Shown here piece after piece: positions 1 through 5,527 of a stretch of DNA of 9,536 nucleotides. Numbering within the stretch: position 1 is the first letter of the stretch; every line of letters begins with the position of its first letter. The notes under the pieces were generated by a model. The model was not told where the DNA came from. It saw nothing but the letters and a program-made list of their open reading frames with translations, and ran no database searches. Origin of the DNA: Limnohabitans sp. (GTDB lineage Bacteria > Pseudomonadota > Gammaproteobacteria > Burkholderiales > Burkholderiaceae_C); NCBI GenBank assembly GCA_018883305.1, contig VEQI01000102.1, positions 1 to 9,536 of the forward strand, in the 5' to 3' direction. A program made the translations under genes and the position numbers.

Positions 1-79
1 GGGCCACATAGTCTTCGTAGCGAACAATGCCGTTGGGCAAGGCGCTCTTGGGGGTTGTGGTGTTGGTGGTCAGTGCCAT
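1..79 (-). CDS. flgD: FlgD-like hook-cap scaffolding protein, N-terminal fragment (cut by window edge)
   Basis: An ATG at 79 opens a frame that runs off the left edge of the window. It encodes 26 residues beginning MALTTNTTTPKSALP and stays open. A GAGGA ribosome binding site lies at 86-90, six bases from the ATG, and the gene starts 19 bases after the flgC stop. The visible residues are too few to show a FlgD domain; the Thr/Ser/Pro-rich start suits the disordered N-terminus of FlgD, a protein exported by the flagellar apparatus that caps the growing hook. The name rests mainly on the conserved order flgB-flgC-flgD. Another rod or hook gene remains possible. Confidence 0.6.
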   Translation of the reverse strand, partial: MALTTNTTTPKSALPNGIVRYEDYVA

Positions 80-98
80 GATGGGTCCTCAGTCAGGC

Positions 99-527
99 TC
101 AGGCTTTGGTGATGTCGAGCGTGCGCATCATCAGCTGCTTGGCGGTGTTGACCACTTCGACGTTGTTTTGATAAGAGCGTGAGGCCGACATCATTTCCAC
201 CATCTCCTGCATTTCATTCACGTTGGAGAGGTAGACGTAACCGTTGGCATCCGCCTTGGGGTTGCCCGGATCGTGCAGGCTGCGGATGGGGGTGGGGTCA
301 TCGGCCACCATGTCCACTTTCACGCCGCCCAGATATTGAGCGCCCGCGTGGGTCATCTCTTCTTCCAGCAGGGCCTTGAAGACGGGGCGCTTGGCTCGAA
401 AGGCCTCACGCTCTGTGCCCGACACCGTGGTGGCGTTGGCCAGGTTGGAGGCGGTGGTGTTCATGCGCACCATTTGCGCGTTCAGCGCGGTGCCGGCAAT
501 GCCAAAGACGCTATCGAGTGTTCTCAT
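99..527 (-). CDS. flgC: Flagellar proximal rod protein FlgC
   Basis: This is a 142-residue rod subunit, close to the family's usual 130-150. The N-terminus carries the rod/hook signature: a FGIAGTALNAQ helix followed by ASNLANA at about residues 25-31. A GVKV segment and the DPGNPKADANGYV block follow in mid-protein. The C-terminus has the hallmark EMVEMMSASRSYQNNVEV and NTAKQLMMRTLDI helix. FlgC is exported through the flagellar type III apparatus and polymerises with FlgB and FlgF as the proximal rod. An upstream in-frame GTG at 536 overlaps the flgB stop, but it sits one base after the AAGGAG site at 538-543. The ATG at 527 is ten bases from that site and matches the usual FlgC start, so I chose it. 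The Shine-Dalgarno lies inside the last codons of flgB, which suggests translational coupling. Confidence 0.95.
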   Translation of the reverse strand: MRTLDSVFGIAGTALNAQMVRMNTTASNLANATTVSGTEREAFRAKRPVFKALLEEEMTHAGAQYLGGVKVDMVADDPTPIRSLHDPGNPKADANGYVYLSNVNEMQEMVEMMSASRSYQNNVEVVNTAKQLMMRTLDITKA

Positions 528-532
528 GATGC

Positions 533-916
533 TCACTCTCCTTTGAGGGCCTTGCGGATACCGCCAATGCGGTTCTCCAGAAACTGCAATGTGGCCTGGT
601 AGTCACCCGCTGCTCGACCAAAATGGGCTTGTTCCACGCTGATTTCCACCGTGTTGCCATCAAACGATGAGTTGAAGGGCGTGCGGTAGCGCATGCCGTT
701 GTCGGGCGCTTCGGCCACAGCGGCGTAATGCTTGCCGTGGGTGGCTGTCAGGTAGTCTTTCTTGACTTCTTTCAGCATGGCCTTGAAGTCGACATCCTCA
801 GCCTTGTAATTGGGGGTATCAGCGTTGGCAATGTTGCGCGCGAGCACTTCCAGACGTCGGCTTCTGACAGCCAAGGCCTGCTCGTTGATGCCAAACGCAC
901 TTTTCAAAATGTCCAT
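533..916 (-). CDS. flgB: Flagellar proximal rod protein FlgB
   Basis: This 127-residue protein is a standard-length FlgB. It begins MDILKSAFGINEQAL, then has the conserved LARNIANADTPNYKAEDVDFKA block typical of FlgB. A central loop with PFNSSFDGNTVEI follows, and the C-terminal helix reads YQATLQFLENRIGGIRKAL. FlgB forms the base of the rod just above the MS ring and export gate. A GTG codon at 919 lies directly before the ATG, but the GAGGGG site at 923-928 is three bases from the GTG and six from the ATG, so the ATG at 916 is preferred. It is the first gene of a flgBCD run and is preceded by a consensus sigma-54 promoter at 987-1002, giving an expected leader of about 60 bases. Confidence 0.95.
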   Translation of the reverse strand: MDILKSAFGINEQALAVRSRRLEVLARNIANADTPNYKAEDVDFKAMLKEVKKDYLTATHGKHYAAVAEAPDNGMRYRTPFNSSFDGNTVEISVEQAHFGRAAGDYQATLQFLENRIGGIRKALKGE

Positions 917-986
917 CACATACCCCTCATGTTCTTGCGATGTGTCGGGTTCCCGGTCTCAAGTGACAAGACCTCAGACCGATATT

Positions 987-1002
987 TGCAAGAAGCGTGC
1001 CC
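987..1002 (-). promoter_or_regulatory. Sigma-54 (-24/-12) promoter of flgB
   Basis: Read on the minus strand, the site is GGGCACGCTTCTTGCA. This matches the sigma-54 consensus (TGGCACG, four bases, TTGCA) at all but the first base. The invariant GG (1001/1000) and GC (989/988) are ten bases apart, as required. Transcription would start near 977, some 60 bases before the flgB ATG. The rest of the 193-base gap upstream of flgB holds two short hairpins (1095-1112 and about 1024-1039) and no other gene. Confidence 0.85.
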
Positions 1003-1094
1003 TGTCGGAAATTTGTGTATTCAGGGGGTGGAGATCCCCAAATCAAGGCCTGTGCCCCTGGACAGTGGCAACCGCCTGCCAGCCTCAGCCGAAA

Positions 1095-1112
1095 GCGGCG
1101 AAACTTTGCCGC
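1095..1112 (-). terminator. Weak hairpin after the LysM/hydrolase gene
   Basis: Directly after the stop codon (1113-1115), the minus strand reads GCGGC, an eight-base loop, then GCCGC, followed by only three T residues. It could end transcription or protect the 3' end, but the stem is short and the T tract poor. It could equally be an upstream binding site for the sigma-54 activator, about 100 bases before the flgB promoter. Confidence 0.3.
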
Positions 1113-2282
1113 TCAACGAACCACGTTGGGCGTGGCGTTGGCGTAAGCGCTGACCTTGAGCGCCTGCACGCGGTTGAGTGGCGTGCCAGACACCGGTTGC
1201 ATGGTGGGCGGTGTGTCGAGTCCCAGGCGTTCGTTGGCGTTTTGATGCAGCCCCTGCTGAATGGACTGGCGGGTGATCCCTGCACGAACGTCGCGATTCA
1301 CATATAAGTGTGGCGCCTGGTTGCCTGCGATGTTGAGATTGACCTGAGGCCGGGTTTCCTGTCGGGCGGCCGGTGTCAGCACCGTCAAATACAAATCGTC
1401 CAGCCCTGCCGAACCCAGGTTCTTCAGGCCGGTGTCGTCAAAATACTTGGCCACCAGGTCCAGTTGCTGCAACACGCTCTTGCCCATGATGGCCTTGGGA
1501 TTTTGCGCATAGCCCACGCTGGCAGCGCCGCGGTCCGGGCCATCACAGAACTGGATGATGCCGTGGCAGCGGCTATTGCTGGCCTTGGGGTTCATGCCAT
1601 CACTTTCCATGAGGGTCATGCGGGCAAAATCATCGGGCGAGAATTTGTATTCATTGGCCATTTGCAAGATGCGGTCGTGCACGGCCTGACGCTCACTGGC
1701 GGGGATGAAGCCCTTTTCCACCGCGCGATCCAGGGTTTTTTGCAACACAGGGTTGGCCTGACTCCCAATACGGGTCAGCAATTGCAGTTGCGTGCTGGGC
1801 ACCAGGGAGTTGGGCTCCGAGGTGCCGGACGACATGGGCAAAGCGGCACTGAAGCCCGGTGACTGGGTGCCCAGGGCTTTGTCCGCCGTGGCCATATTGA
1901 CAGAAGACGGCAAGGCCGCCTGCAGGCTGCTCAGATTCAGCCGCTGTCCCGGAAAAATGCGGTTGGCGTTTTGAATACCGCTGGACCGCGCCACATCCTG
2001 GGCCAGTCGTTGCACATCCGACATGGACGCATTGACACCGCGTCCGGCAAAAAACTGTTTCACGATTCCCGTCAGGGTGTCGCCCGATTTGACAACTGTC
2101 CAGTCTGACGACATGCCCTGCAAGCCGCCCGTGCGAATTGACGATTTGGCGTCACCCAGCACACGGCCAAAGTTCAAACCGGCAGGCGTGGCATTGGCGT
2201 CCGTGCGCGTCACGATATCTGAATTCTTTTGATCTAAAAATTCAGATTTGTTCACTAATTTTGAGTCAATATTGATCGCCAT
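1113..2282 (-). CDS. LysM plus lysozyme/transglycosylase-like protein, possible flagellar peptidoglycan hydrolase
   Basis: The protein has 389 residues. A LysM domain, which binds peptidoglycan, spans about 61-117 (WTVVKSGDTLTGIV to FPGQRLNL) and has an enlarged central loop. A Ser/Pro-rich linker covers 120-165. From about 185 to 345 it resembles a lysozyme-fold transglycosylase: MTLMESDGMNPKASN with a candidate catalytic Glu226, then GIIQF at 241-245. C239 and C246 flank that motif and could form a disulfide, which would fit an extracytoplasmic site. The N-terminus (MAINIDSKLVNKSEF) is polar with no signal peptide; like FlgJ, it may leave through the flagellar export apparatus. AAGG six bases before the ATG supports this start. 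It sits between flgBCD and flgA and has its own sigma-54 promoter at 2384-2399. The role in opening peptidoglycan for the rod is inference. Confidence 0.75.
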   Translation of the reverse strand: MAINIDSKLVNKSEFLDQKNSDIVTRTDANATPAGLNFGRVLGDAKSSIRTGGLQGMSSDWTVVKSGDTLTGIVKQFFAGRGVNASMSDVQRLAQDVARSSGIQNANRIFPGQRLNLSSLQAALPSSVNMATADKALGTQSPGFSAALPMSSGTSEPNSLVPSTQLQLLTRIGSQANPVLQKTLDRAVEKGFIPASERQAVHDRILQMANEYKFSPDDFARMTLMESDGMNPKASNSRCHGIIQFCDGPDRGAASVGYAQNPKAIMGKSVLQQLDLVAKYFDDTGLKNLGSAGLDDLYLTVLTPAARQETRPQVNLNIAGNQAPHLYVNRDVRAGITRQSIQQGLHQNANERLGLDTPPTMQPVSGTPLNRVQALKVSAYANATPNVVR

Positions 2283-2310
2283 GGCTCACCTTGAATCGGA
2301 TCTGCAAAGT

Positions 2311-2326
2311 TGGTATCGAATTTGCA
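2311..2326 (+). promoter_or_regulatory. Sigma-54 promoter of flgA
   Basis: The site TGGTATCGAATTTGCA keeps the TGG, the ten-base spacing from GG to GC, and the TTGCA of the -12 element. The bases just after the GG deviate from the consensus CACG. The transcript would start near 2338, about 50 bases before the chosen flgA start. This position argues against any flgA start upstream of it. Confidence 0.7.
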
Positions 2327-2383
2327 TCAGGCTGGTCATCCGACGAAAAACTGTCACATCACCTAGCTTCAACAACCTGAGAA

Positions 2384-2399
2384 TGCAAATGCCGTGCCT
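2384..2399 (-). promoter_or_regulatory. Sigma-54 promoter of the LysM/hydrolase gene, overlapping the flgA start
   Basis: On the minus strand the site reads AGGCACGGCATTTGCA. It has a perfect GGCACG, four bases, then TTGCA, with GG at 2398/2397 and GC at 2386/2385 exactly ten bases apart. The start of transcription would be near 2374, giving a leader of roughly 90 bases. The site covers the proposed flgA start codon at 2389 and lies downstream of the flgA promoter, so the two transcripts overlap at their 5' ends. Confidence 0.8.
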
Positions 2400-3156
2400 C
2401 CCTCACCACGCGACTACGCAAGACCGTCAAGGGTCTGGCTCTGCCCCCCGGCATGGCTGGCGGGCGGTCTGGCTGGGACTGGGTCTGTCGTGCGGCGTCT
2501 CCCTGGCCATGTCTCAGGAGGCGCTATTGCAGCAAGCCAGGGAATGGGCCGCACACAGTCAAAATATCCCCGTGGACCATCTGGTGGTGGCCCCTTTGGA
2601 CGCCCGACTGAAGGTGGCCCCTTGCGAGCGCGACGTGCGCTTTGACTATCCCTTCCAGAACAAACAATCCTTGCGGGCCCGCTGCGATGCGCCCACCTGG
2701 CAATTGTTTTTGCAAGTCACCGCACGCGGTGCCCCCTCCACGCCCACCTCGGCCAGCACGACTGGACTGGTCATGCGTCCGGTCTGGGTTGCTTCCCAAA
2801 TGCTCAAGCGCGGCACGGTGATTCAGCCCGGCATGCTGCAGCAAATCACCCTGGCACTGCCTGCTGGCGATACTCAACTGGTGGCCGACCCCAGGGATGT
2901 TCAGAACATGGAGTTGCTGCGCGACTGGCCGGCCAACACGCCCTTGCGCAATTACGACGTCAAACCCACCCAGCTGGTGAAGCGAGGTCAGCAAGTGCTG
3001 GTCTCGGTGGGCGAAGGACGGGGTTTTCAAATCACGGTGCGCGCCGAAGCCCAGCAAGATGGGCTGATGGGCGAGCAGATCCGACTCAAGAACATGGAGT
3101 CGGGCCGTATGCTCAGCGCCGTGGTCAGTGGCCCCAGCACCGCCAGAGGTTTATAA
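2389..3156 (+). CDS. flgA: Flagellar basal body P-ring assembly chaperone FlgA
   Basis: This 255-residue protein is FlgA, the periplasmic chaperone that prevents FlgI misfolding before P-ring assembly. A long n-region ending in Arg25 and a hydrophobic AVWLGLGLSCGVSLA (26-40) form a Sec signal peptide, cut near residue 40-42. A SAF-like domain lies at about 131-190 (PVWVASQMLKRGTVI, then NTPLRNYDV). The C-terminal FlgA signature VKRGQQVLVSVGEGRGFQITVRAEA to SGRMLSAVVSG spans 197-248. The frame is open back to 2248, but the sigma-54 promoter at 2311-2326 makes that extension untranslatable. ATG 2383 has GAG only one base away, while ATG 2389 has it seven bases away, so 2389 is used with moderate certainty. 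It is divergent from the LysM/hydrolase gene and followed by flgMN in the same direction. Confidence 0.92.
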   Translation: MPCLPHHATTQDRQGSGSAPRHGWRAVWLGLGLSCGVSLAMSQEALLQQAREWAAHSQNIPVDHLVVAPLDARLKVAPCERDVRFDYPFQNKQSLRARCDAPTWQLFLQVTARGAPSTPTSASTTGLVMRPVWVASQMLKRGTVIQPGMLQQITLALPAGDTQLVADPRDVQNMELLRDWPANTPLRNYDVKPTQLVKRGQQVLVSVGEGRGFQITVRAEAQQDGLMGEQIRLKNMESGRMLSAVVSGPSTARGL

Positions 3157-3204
3157 GAAAAAAGCGTTCTTTTAAAAAATTTCTTCTTTTTGACTATCCG
3201 GGAT

Positions 3205-3231
3205 TAAAGTTAATGGCCACCGTGCCGATAA
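3205..3231 (+). promoter_or_regulatory. Sigma-28 (FliA) promoter of flgM
   Basis: TAAAGTTA (3205-3212), eleven bases, then GCCGATAA (3224-3231) matches the FliA consensus TAAAGTTT-N11-GCCGATAA at 15 of 16 positions with the exact spacing. Transcription would begin near 3240, about 45 bases before the flgM ATG. A late promoter at flgM is well known in other flagellar systems, where it restores the anti-sigma factor once sigma-28 is released. The preceding stretch 3157-3192 is AT-rich and has no convincing terminator, so read-through from flgA is likely too. Confidence 0.92.
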
Positions 3232-3283
3232 CGCCCAGGTCAAGGAAGGATTCATCCGACCTTCAATAGAAAGAGTACATATC

Positions 3284-3589
3284 ATGACCGATCCGATTTC
3301 AAATCAGGTATCCCGGTTGAATACCCCGGCGGGCCCGGCTCGCGCTGCCGCCGACAAGGCGGACAAGGCTGACAAAAAGGCCGGCACTGGCACGGCCAAA
3401 ACCGCCAAGGCCGTTGAGTCCGACTCGCTGGAACTCAGCGGTGTCAACCAGCGTGTGAACAACCAGCCCGAGTTCGACCGCACCAAGGTGGAAGCCATCA
3501 AGGCTTCGCTGCGCAACGGCACCTACCCGCTGAACCCGCGCCGCATTGCCGAGAATTTCGTCGCCCTGGAGCAGATGATCACTGGCTGA
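3284..3589 (+). CDS. flgM: Anti-sigma-28 factor FlgM
   Basis: FlgM binds sigma-28 and holds late flagellar genes off until the finished hook lets FlgM out through the export channel. The 101-residue length is normal. The N-terminal half is Ala/Lys/Asp/Gly-rich and low in complexity, as expected for the disordered export region. SDSLELSG follows at 47-54. The C-terminal sigma-binding region reads FDRTKVEAIKASLRNGTYPLNPRRIAENFVALEQM, the family hallmark. AGAG eight bases before the ATG is the ribosome binding site. A sigma-28 promoter at 3205-3231 makes the gene part of its own feedback loop. flgN starts nine bases after the stop codon. Confidence 0.95.
   Translation: MTDPISNQVSRLNTPAGPARAAADKADKADKKAGTGTAKTAKAVESDSLELSGVNQRVNNQPEFDRTKVEAIKASLRNGTYPLNPRRIAENFVALEQMITG
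3353..3379 (+). repeat. Three 9-base tandem repeats inside flgM
   Basis: GACAAGGCG, GACAAGGCT and GACAAAAAG lie head to tail in frame and encode Asp-Lys-Ala, Asp-Lys-Ala, Asp-Lys-Lys. They fall in the disordered N-terminal part of FlgM, where length changes should be tolerated. Confidence 0.7.
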
Positions 3590-3598
3590 GACTGAGTC

Positions 3599-4024
3599 AT
3601 GTCGACCCTGAACGCCCAGACCGATCCGCAAGCCCTGCCGCAAGCCCTGGCCTGCGTGGAGGCGCTTGAGCAACTGCTTGAGCAGGAATTCGACACCCTC
3701 AAAACCCAGGCGCTCGACCGCTTCGACGCCCTGGCGCAACAAAAGTCCGACCTGCTGACGCAGCTCGGCCACATCACCGGCATTGCGGAAAAATCCGATG
3801 CCGACGCGCTGGACAGCCAGTGGGACGGGTTCAAGGCCCGGATGCAGAGCTGTCGCCAGTTGCATCAGCGCAATGAAATTTTGCTGATCCGCAAGCTCGA
3901 CGCTATTCGTGGCGCACTGGACAGCTTGCAAGTCAACGACCCCACCAGCTCACTGGAGGTCTATGACCGCCTGGGCAAGGTCCGACGCGTGAGGCGTCAC
4001 GGCCACGGCTACAGCGCCGCCTGA
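3599..4024 (+). CDS. flgN: FlgN-type flagellar export chaperone
   Basis: The 141-residue, largely helical protein matches FlgN, the cytoplasmic chaperone for the hook-filament junction proteins FlgK and FlgL. Visible family traits are the N-terminal helix ACVEALEQLLEQEFDTLKTQALDRFDALAQQKSDLLTQL (about 18-56), in which the heptad-like Leu pattern and QQKSDLL are typical. A middle RQLHQRNEILLIRKLDAIRGAL helix follows (about 86-107), then a basic tail with VYDRLGKVRRVRRHGHGYSA. No hydrophobic segment is present. There is no strong Shine-Dalgarno; only a weak TGAG precedes the ATG. It follows flgM by nine bases and is almost surely on the same sigma-28 transcript. Its 3' end converges with the minus-strand five-gene set, leaving 21 bases between the stop codons. 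Confidence 0.9.
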   Translation: MSTLNAQTDPQALPQALACVEALEQLLEQEFDTLKTQALDRFDALAQQKSDLLTQLGHITGIAEKSDADALDSQWDGFKARMQSCRQLHQRNEILLIRKLDAIRGALDSLQVNDPTSSLEVYDRLGKVRRVRRHGHGYSAA

Positions 4025-4036
4025 CGACCCCTCTCC

Positions 4037-4060
4037 AGCGCTGCCTCACGGTGCAGCACT
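4037..4060. terminator. Inverted repeat at the convergent flgN / FlhB-like gene ends
   Basis: AGCGCTGC (4037-4044) and GCAGCACT (4053-4060) form an eight-base stem with one G:U pair when read on the minus strand and one mismatch when read on the plus strand. The FlhB-like gene's stop codon falls in the loop. There is no immediate T tract, so this is at most a weak or factor-aided terminator serving both convergent transcripts. Confidence 0.35.
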
Positions 4061-4342
4061 GTTGCGCTTTTCATCCCCGGGCTTCATGCCCTTGAGCCAA
4101 TACACCCACGACAGAATCACGGCTACGGCGGTGTACAGCTCGGGGGGAATGTCCTCCCCCACTTCCAGCCGACTCAGCAGGGCCAGCAACTGTGGGTCCT
4201 CGGCCACATAAATGCCTTGCCGCCGCGCAGCGTCGACCAGCTGACGAGCCACCTCGTCGCGTCCGCGCGCGCTGACCCTGGGTGTTTTGAAACGCCCGTA
4301 TTCCAGCGCAACGGCTTCCAGCATCTGTCTGGGTTTTTTCAT
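4046..4342 (-). CDS. Stand-alone FlhB C-terminal-domain protein (FlhX/FhlB-like)
   Basis: This 98-residue protein matches only the small cytoplasmic C-terminal part of the export-gate protein FlhB. Residues 10-80 read AVALEYGRFKTPRVSARGRDEVARQLVDAARRQGIYV, then EDPQLLALLSRLEVGEDIPPELYTAVAVILSWVYWL. This aligns with the FlhB stretch that follows the self-cleaving Asn-Pro-Thr-His. That cleavage motif and the membrane domain are missing: the protein starts about where cleaved FlhB-C starts. Known small FlhB-C paralogues can stand in for the cleaved fragment in export-substrate switching, and in Bacillus a similar gene sits beside a FliK-like gene. A longer frame begins upstream, but ATG 4342 has GAGGG close before it and follows the fliK-like stop by seven bases. 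The function is inferred from the domain and its FliK-like neighbour. Confidence 0.85.
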   Translation of the reverse strand: MKKPRQMLEAVALEYGRFKTPRVSARGRDEVARQLVDAARRQGIYVAEDPQLLALLSRLEVGEDIPPELYTAVAVILSWVYWLKGMKPGDEKRNSAAP

Positions 4343-4349
4343 GATGCCC

Positions 4350-5492
4350 TCATGCCTGCGCGTCCACCACGTAGCCCCGGTCACTCTCCGACTTGCTCAA
4401 CTGGTGACCCGGACGCACCGAATGCACCACCTGGAAGGTGCGAAGATTCAGCCCTGCACTGGCCAGTTCGTCATGCAACAAATGGCCTCGGGTACGGGCC
4501 AGTTGGGCCACGTCTTCGCGTTGCGCCCACATGGTGAGATCGATGACCTGCTGCTGGGTCACCTGCGTGTGCAGCCACAACTCGCCCAGCAAGCGACTGC
4601 GCGAATGGATGTCCACGTTGAACGGTGGTGTCGGCTCTTCGTCACTGGCCCGGTCTTGATGGATGTGCATGGACACCGGGTCGGCATCCAAGAAGGGCAA
4701 CACCAGGTGCAAGGACAACTCGCCACGCAACTGCGCCTGCGCGGCCTGGGCCTGGCTGCGGTCCATCTCCTCCACGGTCTGGCGCAACTCCTTGAGTGCC
4801 TTATCGGACACGTTGTCGTCGGTCTTATTGCTCAACAGGTCCAGCAATTGACGCAGCAAGGACTTTTGATCGGCTTCCACCGACTCCCCCTTGCTCAGCC
4901 GGTTTTCCATCGACCGCCCCTGCGACTGCACCACGCGCTTGAGGGCATCGCTGCGCAGGCTGGACATGTTCAGGCTCAGCGCATCCCAGCGCATCAGCAC
5001 ATTGGCCACCTCGGGAGATGAGGAGAGCACTGACAGCAAACCCGGCTGCAGCCAGGTCAGGGCTTTGCTGAAGCCCGCTGGTTGCGCCAGCAACACTTCC
5101 AGTGGCGTCACCGGTGCAGCCACCGCGCCCGTTTGCAGGGCGGAGGCACCACGGGCACGCAACTGGTCGGCCAGGGGAACCAGGGCGTTGCTGACCGCTG
5201 GCGTTCCCGGCGCAGTGGATTGAATCAGCAGACCCCAGCCACCTGGGGTCTGACTCACGCGCAAAAAGGGTTTATCACCGTCCTTGAGGTTCCAGCCGTT
5301 GGGGACACCAAAGGAAAAGTCGCGCAACCACAGCCGCACACGGCCGTCTTGCACGCTGACCGTGGCAGGCACCACCTGTCCATCCTGCAGGCCCAGTTGG
5401 GTGGCTACGCGCGTCTCCACCCACAGTGGGCGTGTATCCCACTGGACCGGGGGGACTCTAGGTACCCCGAGAACGTTTTCGGGTCCCAGCAT
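4350..5492 (-). CDS. FliK-like hook-length control protein
   Basis: The protein has 380 residues and no signal peptide or membrane segment. The C-terminal 256-360 region resembles the FliK C-terminal globular domain: LRGELSLHLVLPF, then GELWLHTQVTQQQVIDLTMWAQREDVAQLARTRGHLLHDELASAGLNLRTFQV. That domain contacts FlhB to end hook-type export. A probable helical or coiled stretch with many Gln and Ala lies at 225-256. The N-terminal 20-95 is beta-rich with Trp-containing strands (RVRLWLRDFSFGV), unlike the usual disordered Thr/Pro-rich FliK ruler. The ATG at 5492 has AGGA eight bases upstream. It is 35 bases after the LysM gene and seven before the FlhB-C-like gene, an arrangement recalling FliK-like/FlhB-like pairs elsewhere. 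Whether it is the true FliK of this cell or a second paralogue cannot be decided here. Confidence 0.75.
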   Translation of the reverse strand: MLGPENVLGVPRVPPVQWDTRPLWVETRVATQLGLQDGQVVPATVSVQDGRVRLWLRDFSFGVPNGWNLKDGDKPFLRVSQTPGGWGLLIQSTAPGTPAVSNALVPLADQLRARGASALQTGAVAAPVTPLEVLLAQPAGFSKALTWLQPGLLSVLSSSPEVANVLMRWDALSLNMSSLRSDALKRVVQSQGRSMENRLSKGESVEADQKSLLRQLLDLLSNKTDDNVSDKALKELRQTVEEMDRSQAQAAQAQLRGELSLHLVLPFLDADPVSMHIHQDRASDEEPTPPFNVDIHSRSRLLGELWLHTQVTQQQVIDLTMWAQREDVAQLARTRGHLLHDELASAGLNLRTFQVVHSVRPGHQLSKSESDRGYVVDAQA

Positions 5493-5527
5493 GAAGGGGA
5501 TCCTGCCAGGACGTCAGCTTCAGCACA

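Noticed and set aside
528..536. GTG start for flgC overlapping the flgB stop
   Set aside because: The AAGGAG site is only one base away from that GTG; the ATG at 527 has proper spacing and matches FlgC family starts.
1308..1862. 184-codon plus-strand open frame opposite the LysM/hydrolase gene
   Set aside because: Antisense shadow of a well-supported domain-bearing gene; the translation shows no domain and is rich in His/Gln/Leu as expected from reverse-strand GC-rich coding.
2248..2388. N-terminal extension of flgA to the ATG at 2248
   Set aside because: It would read through the flgA sigma-54 promoter, overlap the divergent gene's start, and put about 47 extra residues before an otherwise normal signal peptide.
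3157..3192. Possible intrinsic terminator after flgA
   Set aside because: The only stem is AAAAG/CTTTT with a four-base loop, all weak A-T pairing; it does not support a terminator call.
3299..3931. 210-codon minus-strand frame opposite flgM and flgN
   Set aside because: Runs across two confident genes and the gap between them; no domain and no ribosome binding site support.
4287..5021. 244-codon plus-strand open frame
   Set aside because: Lies opposite the FliK-like gene; low-complexity His/Gln/Leu composition and no recognisable motif.
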